This document shows, piece after piece, positions 26,585 to 32,847 of a stretch of DNA of 32,847 nucleotides. Under the pieces are notes generated by a model, which searched no databases, had not been told where the DNA came from, and saw only the letters and a program-made list of their open reading frames with translations. How positions within the stretch are numbered: position 1 is the stretch's first letter; each line of letters begins with the position of its first letter. The position numbers and the translations under genes are program-made. Location: NCBI RefSeq assembly GCF_000210075.1, contig NC_021017.1:2095865-2128711 (forward strand), in the 5' to 3' direction. The stretch comes from Bacteroides xylanisolvens XB1A. GTDB lineage: Bacteria; Bacteroidota; Bacteroidia; Bacteroidales; Bacteroidaceae.

Positions 26585-28240
26585 ATGAAATCTAACAAAT
26601 TATGTCGTATGAAAAAGAAGATTTTTTTACCGATGCTTGTTTCCTTGCAACTATTATTCGGTAGTTGTGAGAATAATTTTGATCCTTATATTTATGGAGC
26701 TTTGTTGCAGGGAGAATATCCTTCTACAGAGCAGGAGTATGTTTCCTATATGATGATTTGCTACTTGCCATACACTACGGTTTGGACGTATGATATGGGT
26801 TCAGGCGGTTTGCAGCACGGTATTCATATACAGTCGGGAGGAACGGTACGTATGTTTGATTCCACTTCTGATATATGTGCATCTGCTACCACAGTAGGTG
26901 CAGACTGGGAACGATTTACTAAAGGAGACTACAGTAATTGCTTTTATTACTGGCGTGGAAATGTAGATGATGGCAGTAACCTCAACCATTTCCCGAAAAC
27001 AGCTCAAATAACCCGTATGACTGAAATCATTGGAACTTTGGAGAAAGCTCCTCTGACTGCTCTTACAGAAGAAAAAAAGAATAACCTGCTTGGAGAAGCG
27101 CGTCTGTGCCGTGGATTGATGATGTATTTTCTGTTACATGTTTACGGTCCTGTACCGGTCATCCTGGACCCCGAAAAAGTAATTGATCCGGAAGCGTTAT
27201 CGAATACCGTGCGTCCTTCTTTGGACGAAATGACTCAATGGATTACGGATGACTTGGAGTTTGCCGCAAAGAATGCTCCCGAGGTGGCTCCGGATTTGGG
27301 ACGCTATACGCGTGACTATGCCCGTTTCTGCCTGATGAAACACTGTCTGAACGAGGGAGAACACATGGAAGGCTATTATCAGAGAGCGATGGATATGTAT
27401 AATGAACTTAATACAGGTAAATATGATTTGTTTAAAACTGGAAGTACCCCATACGTTGACCTGTTCAAGAATGCCAATAAATTCAATAAAGAAATCATTA
27501 TGGCTGTCAGTTGTAGCCCGGCTGCCGATGGTAACCCGAAACATGGAAATGCGAATCCTTTCCTGATGTGGGCTTTACCTTCCGATGTGGCAAAAGGGGA
27601 TCCTTTCCCAATGGGAGGCGGATGGTTTCAGGCTTTCAGTATGGATAAGAAATACTATGATGCTTTCGAAAGTAACGACGGTCGTCTGAAAACAATTGTG
27701 ACTAGTTATAAAGACAAGAATGGTGTTATCATTAATAAAGACAATCTGGGGGTGAGATGGAATGGATATATTATGAATAAATTTCCGCAGGAAACCATGA
27801 CAACTTTCCAGGGTACCGATATTCCTTTGGCAAGATGGGCCGATGTATTATTGATGTATGCAGAGGCAGAAGTACGCAAAACAGGAACCGTTCCTTCTGT
27901 GGCTGCTATAAATGCAGTAAATCAAGTAAGGAACAGAGCCGGATTGGCAAATTTGCCGGCTGTGGCAACCAATACCAAAGATGCTTTTCTGGATGCGATC
28001 CTGATCGAACGGGGACATGAACTCTTTTATGAAGGTAATCGTAAAATTGACTTGATCCGTTTTAATAAATATGCGCAGGAAATGTATAAGGCGAAGGGAG
28101 TAATGCCGACGCATCAGTACATGCCGATCCCTAATTATGCAGTCGAACAGGCGGTTTCTTATGGAAAAGAGCTGAAGCAGACTTGGGAACGTCCGGGTTG
28201 GGCGGAAGATAAGAGCAAAGCGCAGCAAAATATAAATTAA
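26585..28240 (+). CDS. SusD-family glycan-binding lipoprotein (module 2)
   Basis: 551-residue surface lipoprotein with lipobox LLFGSCENNFDP; the Cys is followed by the same NFDP segment as in the module 1 SusD. Signatures: GEARLCRGLMMYFLLHVYG, DIPLARWADVLLMYAEAE, ERGHELFYEGNRKIDLIRF and the C-terminal THQYMPIPNYAVEQ. Differences from the paralogue are concentrated in N-terminal loops (for example YDMGSGGLQHGIHIQSGG), where glycan contacts are often found, so the two may prefer different ligands; this is inference. It begins 10 nt after susC2. ATG 26609 (MKKKIFLP) is an alternative start that leaves a shorter signal peptide. Confidence 0.95.
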   Translation: MKSNKLCRMKKKIFLPMLVSLQLLFGSCENNFDPYIYGALLQGEYPSTEQEYVSYMMICYLPYTTVWTYDMGSGGLQHGIHIQSGGTVRMFDSTSDICASATTVGADWERFTKGDYSNCFYYWRGNVDDGSNLNHFPKTAQITRMTEIIGTLEKAPLTALTEEKKNNLLGEARLCRGLMMYFLLHVYGPVPVILDPEKVIDPEALSNTVRPSLDEMTQWITDDLEFAAKNAPEVAPDLGRYTRDYARFCLMKHCLNEGEHMEGYYQRAMDMYNELNTGKYDLFKTGSTPYVDLFKNANKFNKEIIMAVSCSPAADGNPKHGNANPFLMWALPSDVAKGDPFPMGGGWFQAFSMDKKYYDAFESNDGRLKTIVTSYKDKNGVIINKDNLGVRWNGYIMNKFPQETMTTFQGTDIPLARWADVLLMYAEAEVRKTGTVPSVAAINAVNQVRNRAGLANLPAVATNTKDAFLDAILIERGHELFYEGNRKIDLIRFNKYAQEMYKAKGVMPTHQYMPIPNYAVEQAVSYGKELKQTWERPGWAEDKSKAQQNIN

Positions 28241-28263
28241 ACCTATTAACTGAATATAAAGAT

Positions 28264-29271
28264 ATGAAACGTATGAGTTACTATATAATTGGTCTATTAT
28301 TGTCTTTAATGAGTTGGGCATGCTCGGATGATGTAGAAACAGGCAGAGAAGAAATTCCGGTAGAAACAGATGGCGGATATTTATTTGCTCACATGACGAA
28401 TGCTAATTATGGAAAGCTGTATTATGCAGCTTCCCGGGATGGTGTAAATTGGGAGACGCTGAATAAAGGTCGGATAATCAATAGTGCTTACATTGGGCAT
28501 CCAGATATTTGTCAGGGACATGATGGGGCTTTTTATATGATAGCAGTCAATCCGTTGGCTTTGTGGCGGTCGGAAGATTTGGTGACATGGACGTCTACCC
28601 CGTTGGATGAAATGATTTTTAATCGTAGTAATGCGCAGGGATTTTATACTACTTATTATTGGGGAGCACCCAAGATGTTTTATGACAAGGACAGCGGACA
28701 ATATATTATAAGCTGGCATGCCTGCAACGATCCGGATAAGGATGACTGGGACAGTATGCGTACTCTCTATGTGTTGACAAAAGATTTTGAGACGTATACA
28801 GAACCGCAGAAACTGTTCAACTTCACTGGTACAGATGAGAACATGGCTATTATTGATGCCATTATCCGGAAGGTAAACGGTGTTTATTATGCAATCTTGA
28901 AAGATGAACGCGATCCGGCTGTTGCTCCGGAAACCGGGAAAACAGTCCGTATTGCCACCTCTTCCAATCTGACCGGTCCTTACACCAATCCGGGAGCACC
29001 CGTCACTCCGAATGATATGATGCGCGAAGCACCTATTTTTATCGAACGGCCCAATCATAGCGGTTGGTTCATTTATGCGGAGTCTTATGCTGCCAAACCT
29101 TATGGCTATCATTTGTTTCAGTCGACCTCTATGGACGGACCGTGGAAAGAGCGTACCTTCTCCGGACCTAATGTAAAGGATGGCACGGACAGACCGGGTG
29201 CACGACACGGCTGCATCGTGAAGGTGAACGAAACGGTTTATCAGGCTTTGTTGAAAGCATATAAAAAATAA
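28264..29271 (+). CDS. GH43-like five-bladed beta-propeller lipoprotein
   Basis: 335-residue lipoprotein (LMSWACSDD). The repeated short blades (YLFAHMTNANYGKLYYAASR, GAFYMIAVNPLALW, APKMFYDKDSGQYIISWHA, NGVYYAILKDER, SGWFIYAESY) fit a GH43/GH32-type propeller. Aligning GHPDICQGHDG with the usual RDPxIxxxxDG segment puts H79 where the catalytic base Asp normally is, with D81 two residues later. D198 (IIDAII) fits the pKa-modulating Asp and E255 (REAPIFI) the general acid. So it may be an atypical family member, or D81 may take the base role. It lies 23 nt after SusD2 in the operon. Likely substrate: a side-chain sugar of the glycan handled by module 2; not specified further. Confidence 0.75.
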   Translation: MKRMSYYIIGLLLSLMSWACSDDVETGREEIPVETDGGYLFAHMTNANYGKLYYAASRDGVNWETLNKGRIINSAYIGHPDICQGHDGAFYMIAVNPLALWRSEDLVTWTSTPLDEMIFNRSNAQGFYTTYYWGAPKMFYDKDSGQYIISWHACNDPDKDDWDSMRTLYVLTKDFETYTEPQKLFNFTGTDENMAIIDAIIRKVNGVYYAILKDERDPAVAPETGKTVRIATSSNLTGPYTNPGAPVTPNDMMREAPIFIERPNHSGWFIYAESYAAKPYGYHLFQSTSMDGPWKERTFSGPNVKDGTDRPGARHGCIVKVNETVYQALLKAYKK

Positions 29272-29297
29272 ATGTATAATCTTAATATGACTGTATT

Positions 29298-31349
29298 ATG
29301 AAATATTATATATATACGATTTTTCTGCTTCTGTTGGCGGCATCCTGTAGCGATGACGTACAGAAATGGGATAATTGGCCGGAATGGAAACTTGCCTCTC
29401 CTCTTTCCGTAGGGGGGAATGTGTTGGATGAAGAAATTTACTCCAATTTTCAGGGGAAGAAGCTTCATTTGGAAAAGGGACAGGAAATCGAATTTTCGGG
29501 AACCGACGGTATAGAATCAATCCTCTCACCGGATTACTTTGAATACTTGTCCGAAAATAAAGCTCGTTTTAAAGGAGAGACAGGCGATTATAGTGTGCTT
29601 TATGATCCCGTTAATGAACTTCTGTATGTAGAAAAAGCCGGTGCAACTTATCCGGAAGGATTATGGTTCTGTGGTGCTAACTGGGGGCATCCTCAAGCGG
29701 GAGTGGTTACTACAAGTGGCTGGAGTATGGACGGAGCCAACAATGTGCTTTATTGTTATAAAAGTGCTGACAACGTTTTTCAGCTCACTGTATATCTGGC
29801 TAATAACTTCTCATTCAAGTTCTTCAAACATAGAGGTTGGGGAGAAGGTGATAATGAGATTACCACTTTACCGGAAGACAATATAACACTTACCACCCCA
29901 TTCCTGGTTGCAGGAAAGAGTGGGGGAGATTTTATCCCTGGACCGCTTTTCCAACCCGGAGTATATCTTATTACGCTTGATTTGAATAATAATACTTGTG
30001 CTTTTGAAGCAAAAGATGAAAATATTCAGGAGCAAACCTTCCTTGTTAACGGACATGAAATGGGTATATTAGAGGAGGCTTCGTCTTACTTGGGTATTGC
30101 TTTGGAACTTCATGAAGGCGATGAAGTGACTTTCGGCAATTTCGGTGATGTGAGAAAGATGCTTCAACCGGATTTCTTTGAAGATATAACAAAGGATAAA
30201 GCCACATTTATAGGGGCGGACGGAAACTATAAACTGTTTTACGATCCGGTAAACAAACTGATATATTTAGAAAATCGTTCAGTAAACTACCCGGATGGTT
30301 TATGGGTTTGCGGTTCTAATTTCGGACATCCTCAAGCCGGACGGGTGACTGTTGCCACATGGACCTTCAATTTGCCGAGTGATGCATTCCAGTGCGTGAA
30401 GATATCGGATAATGTTTTTGAAACAACTCTTTATCTGGTTAAAGATTTCCAGTTTAAATTCTATAAGCAACGTCCGTGGGGAGGTGAACTGGCTAGCACC
30501 ACTGTTAATCCTTATCCTATTAATCTATTAGGTAAAGGCTGGTTTTATAGTGATCCGGCAACGGGTGGTACTGGTGGCGGACATTTTACCGGTGATTTTG
30601 TAGCCGGACCGGATTTCACGCCGGGAGTATACCGTGTCCGGATAGATCTGAATAAGAATATATGTATGTTTATTGATAGGGTAGACGAAGGGCAGCTTGG
30701 AGAAGAATTTTATAAAATAAACGGTACAGAGCTGACTCAATCTAATGATCCCAATTATATCGGTGTAGAGTTGAATCTCACGAAAGGGCAGACTGTCGAT
30801 TTTGAAGGATTTAGCTATCTGGATTATATGCTTCAGCCGGAATACTTTACGAATGAAAACGGCCAATATAAGTTTAATGCTCCGGATGGCAAGTATAAGC
30901 TCTCCTATAATAAGAATAGGGAACTTATATATGTAGAGAAAACGACTGGTGCGGAATTCCCCGAAACTGTATGGATCACTGGGGCTACCTTCGGGCATCC
31001 TAGAATCAGCGGACTTCTTGCTGATGACATTGGAAATTGGGGATGGGAAAACCCGAAAGATTTTATCTGTTGTGTGAAGACCGGGGATCGTATTTTTGAA
31101 ACCAATCTATTTTTAAACAATGACTTTATGTTCAGATTCTATAAGAAAAAAGGTTGGAATAATGAAATTACTTCGTTTGACGTGACTATTGTGTCTGAAG
31201 GTGATTTAATAGCCCGGGGCGGTTATTGGAACGGAGATCAATGGCAGGAAACAGAAAACTTCGGACCGGGAGCTAATTTCAGAGCCGGTATATATCATGT
31301 CAAGCTGGATATGAATACAAATACCTGCACGTTTACAAAGAAATACTAG
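29298..31349 (+). CDS. Surface lipoprotein with three tandem glycan-binding-like modules
   Basis: 683-residue lipoprotein (LLLLAASCSDD) with the same post-Cys WPEW motif as the protein at 7343. It has three repeats of about 200-215 residues: about 38-237, 247-459 and 470-683. Each has a YPEGLWFCGANWGHPQAG-like segment (CGSNFGHPQAG, TGATFGHPRIS), an FKFY/FRFY plus GW segment, and a final GPxFxPGVYxIxLDLN segment ending in TCAF, ICMF and TCTF. Each repeat also has an SPDYFEYL/QPDFFEDI/QPEYFTNE strand. The repeats match the single C-terminal module of the lipoprotein at 7343. No catalytic motif is seen. It is the likely SusE/SusF-position surface glycan-binding protein of module 2. DUF5121-type naming is a guess from memory. 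Confidence 0.8.
   Translation: MKYYIYTIFLLLLAASCSDDVQKWDNWPEWKLASPLSVGGNVLDEEIYSNFQGKKLHLEKGQEIEFSGTDGIESILSPDYFEYLSENKARFKGETGDYSVLYDPVNELLYVEKAGATYPEGLWFCGANWGHPQAGVVTTSGWSMDGANNVLYCYKSADNVFQLTVYLANNFSFKFFKHRGWGEGDNEITTLPEDNITLTTPFLVAGKSGGDFIPGPLFQPGVYLITLDLNNNTCAFEAKDENIQEQTFLVNGHEMGILEEASSYLGIALELHEGDEVTFGNFGDVRKMLQPDFFEDITKDKATFIGADGNYKLFYDPVNKLIYLENRSVNYPDGLWVCGSNFGHPQAGRVTVATWTFNLPSDAFQCVKISDNVFETTLYLVKDFQFKFYKQRPWGGELASTTVNPYPINLLGKGWFYSDPATGGTGGGHFTGDFVAGPDFTPGVYRVRIDLNKNICMFIDRVDEGQLGEEFYKINGTELTQSNDPNYIGVELNLTKGQTVDFEGFSYLDYMLQPEYFTNENGQYKFNAPDGKYKLSYNKNRELIYVEKTTGAEFPETVWITGATFGHPRISGLLADDIGNWGWENPKDFICCVKTGDRIFETNLFLNNDFMFRFYKKKGWNNEITSFDVTIVSEGDLIARGGYWNGDQWQETENFGPGANFRAGIYHVKLDMNTNTCTFTKKY
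29409..31346 (+). repeat. Three tandem protein-level repeats inside the module 2 surface lipoprotein
   Basis: Repeat units at about 29409-30008, 30036-30674 and 30705-31346. They are diverged in sequence but aligned by the GHPQAG/GHPQAG/GHPRIS and GPLFQPGVY/GPDFTPGVY/GPGANFRAGIY motifs. Confidence 0.8.
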
Positions 31350-31378
31350 TTTTGAGTATTATATTAGTGTAGCATAAC

Positions 31379-31417
31379 ATAAAGAGGCCGGTTTTATACA
31401 AAACACGACCTCTTTAT
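31379..31417 (+). terminator. Terminator of the module 2 operon
   Basis: Stem ATAAAGAGG (31379-31387) with CCTCTTTAT (31409-31417), extendable inward by CCG/CGA with one mismatch. It lies about 30 nt after the stop of the surface lipoprotein gene. The 3' arm is T-rich. It separates the GH42 gene as its own transcription unit. Confidence 0.65.
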
Positions 31418-31427
31418 ATAAATGGCT

Positions 31428-31458
31428 ATGTGGTTTTCTCTTTTAGAAATGTCTTATT
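31428..31458 (+). promoter_or_regulatory. 31-bp element shared with the susC1 upstream region (copy 2)
   Basis: ATGTGG (31428-31433), seven bases, then TTTTAGAAATGTCTTATT (31441-31458), matching 1991-2021 with the same internal spacing. It ends 24 nt before the GH42 start codon. No TAnnTTTG box was found here. Confidence 0.55.
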
Positions 31459-31482
31459 ATATAGATTCTAAAAATAATATCC

Positions 31483-32847
31483 ATGAAGAAATCTTTATTG
31501 GTTTTAGCTTTACTGTTTTCATTGGCATCCTTTTCCCAGTCTCCGGTCGATAAGTCTTTTCCTCCGGAAGAGTTGTTTGCTTTGGGTTCTTATTATTACC
31601 CCGAGCAATGGGATTCCTCCCAATGGGAACGTGATCTGAAGAAAATGTCGGAGATGGGGATCAAGTTCACCCATTTTGCGGAGTTTGCTTGGGCCATGAT
31701 GGAGCCGGAAGAAGGAAAGTATGATTTTGAGTGGCTGGATCGTGCAGTCTCTTTGGCGGAGAAATATGGTTTGAAAGTAATCATGTGTACGCCTACTCCT
31801 ACACCTCCTGCCTGGCTGTCGAAAAAGTACCCCGATATATTGATTCAGCGGGATAATGGAGTTTCCATTCAGCACGGACGGCGTCAGCATGCTTCCTGGA
31901 GTAGCGACCGTTACCGTCGTTATGTAGAAAACATTGTTTCCCGTCTGGCAATTCGTTATGGCAATCACTCTGCTGTTATCGGCTGGCAGATTGACAATGA
32001 GCCGGGACACTACGGAGTAGTGGATTACAGTGAAAATGCACAACTAAAATTCCGCGTCTGGCTACAAAAGAAATATGGGACTATCGACAAACTGAATGAT
32101 ACATGGGGAACCTCTTTCTGGAGTGAAACTTATCAGGACTTCGACCAAGTGCGTCTTCCCAGTCAGCAGGAAGTACCCGATAAGCCCAATCCTCATGCCA
32201 TGCTCGACCTGAACCGTTTCATGGCAGACGAATTGGCGGGCTTTGTTAATATGCAGGCGGACATACTCCGGCAGCATATTAATAAAGACCAATGGATCAC
32301 TACCAACCTGATTCCTGTTTTCAATCCGGTTGACCCGGTACGGATCGATCATACGGACTTCCTGACCTACACCCGCTATCTGGTGACCGGACATAATCAA
32401 GGAATAGGTAGCCAGGGCTTTCGAATGGGGATTCCCGAAGATCTTGGGTTTTCCAATGACCAGTTTCGTAACCGTGTAGGCAAAACATTCGGAGTGATGG
32501 AACTACAACCCGGTCAGGTGAACTGGGGAGTGTATAATCCACAACCCCTACCCGGCGCTGTGCGTATGTGGGTGTATCACGTTTTTGCAGGTGGTGGGAA
32601 GTTTGTGTGCAATTACCGTTTCCGTCAACCTCTGAAAGGCAGTGAGCAATATCATTACGGCATGATAATGACCGACGGGGTGACTCTTTCTCCAGGTGGT
32701 GAAGAATATGTATGTATTGCGCAGGAGATGAAAAAGCTTCGTGCCGTCTACGATAAGAAAAACCGTATGCCCAAAGAGCTGGCTTCCCGACGCATTGGAC
32801 TGCTTTTCGATATGAACAACTATTGGGAAATGGAGTTCCAGCGTCAA
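31483..32847 (+). CDS. GH42 beta-galactosidase, 3' end outside the window
   Basis: The first 455 residues are present; the open frame continues past the window. A signal peptide (KKSLLVLALLFSLASFSQS) places it in the periplasm or beyond. The GH42 barrel begins LGSYYYPEQWDSSQWERDL and contains GIKFTHFAEFAWAMMEP and IMCTPTPTPPAWL. The acid/base is E173 in WQIDNEPG, and the nucleophile is E340 in GVMELQPGQVNWG. The MELQPG form is typical of GH42. The missing part would contain the trimerisation and C-terminal domains. It removes terminal beta-linked galactose, which together with the GH20 enzyme fits degradation of LacNAc-type glycans; this is inference. It is read from its own promoter region after a terminator and shares an upstream element with susC1. 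Confidence 0.93.
   Translation, partial: MKKSLLVLALLFSLASFSQSPVDKSFPPEELFALGSYYYPEQWDSSQWERDLKKMSEMGIKFTHFAEFAWAMMEPEEGKYDFEWLDRAVSLAEKYGLKVIMCTPTPTPPAWLSKKYPDILIQRDNGVSIQHGRRQHASWSSDRYRRYVENIVSRLAIRYGNHSAVIGWQIDNEPGHYGVVDYSENAQLKFRVWLQKKYGTIDKLNDTWGTSFWSETYQDFDQVRLPSQQEVPDKPNPHAMLDLNRFMADELAGFVNMQADILRQHINKDQWITTNLIPVFNPVDPVRIDHTDFLTYTRYLVTGHNQGIGSQGFRMGIPEDLGFSNDQFRNRVGKTFGVMELQPGQVNWGVYNPQPLPGAVRMWVYHVFAGGGKFVCNYRFRQPLKGSEQYHYGMIMTDGVTLSPGGEEYVCIAQEMKKLRAVYDKKNRMPKELASRRIGLLFDMNNYWEMEFQRQ

Noticed and set aside
28381..29208. A 275-residue minus-strand open frame opposite the GH43-like gene
   Set aside because: No recognisable domain and fully overlapped by a convincing lipoprotein gene.

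Overview
The window looks like a Bacteroides chromosome segment (B. fragilis/B. thetaiotaomicron group). The evidence is a low-to-moderate GC content, tandem SusC/SusD pairs, FecR-type anti-sigma factors paired with ECF sigma factors, a hybrid two-component system, many lipoproteins, and promoters of the Bacteroides TTG-N20-TAnnTTTG type. The species cannot be fixed from the sequence.

Layout. Positions 1-192 hold a 23-bp-periodic palindromic repeat. Positions 193-1881 (minus) encode an anti-sigma/ECF sigma pair. Divergently, 2209-13882 form polysaccharide utilization module 1: a SusC with STN signalling domain, SusD, a one-module surface lipoprotein, a BACON plus TIM-barrel lipoprotein, a GH5-like lipoprotein and a GH20 hexosaminidase, closed by a strong terminator. 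Positions 14125-18145 encode a hybrid two-component regulator split by a frameshift. It is followed by a MINPP-like phosphatase (18216-19502) and, convergently, a frameshifted SLC13 transporter (minus, 19565-21078). Module 2 starts with ECF sigma and anti-sigma (21266-22941), then SusC, SusD, a GH43-like lipoprotein and a three-module surface lipoprotein (23212-31349). A separate unit starts with a GH42 beta-galactosidase (31483) that runs off the window.

How it works together. Each SusC carries an N-terminal STN domain, so ligand import can signal through its FecR partner to its ECF sigma factor. The enzymes (GH20, GH42, GH5-like, BACON-barrel, GH43-like) suggest a glycan containing N-acetylhexosamine and galactose, such as a host N- or O-glycan; this is inference. 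Both susC leaders contain a minus-strand intrinsic terminator and a plausible minus-strand promoter that would give an antisense RNA of roughly 75-85 nt, the arrangement known for DonS-type repressor RNAs in Bacteroides. Both leaders also share a TTAACCTT motif with a tiny ATG reading frame 14-15 nt downstream. A 31-bp element (26/31 identical) is shared by the susC1 upstream region and the GH42 upstream region, about 29 kb apart, and may be a common regulator site.

Two genes (the hybrid regulator and the SLC13 transporter) are each interrupted by one single-base frameshift. These could be real mutations or sequence errors. No tRNA, rRNA, transposase, integrase or CRISPR array was seen.
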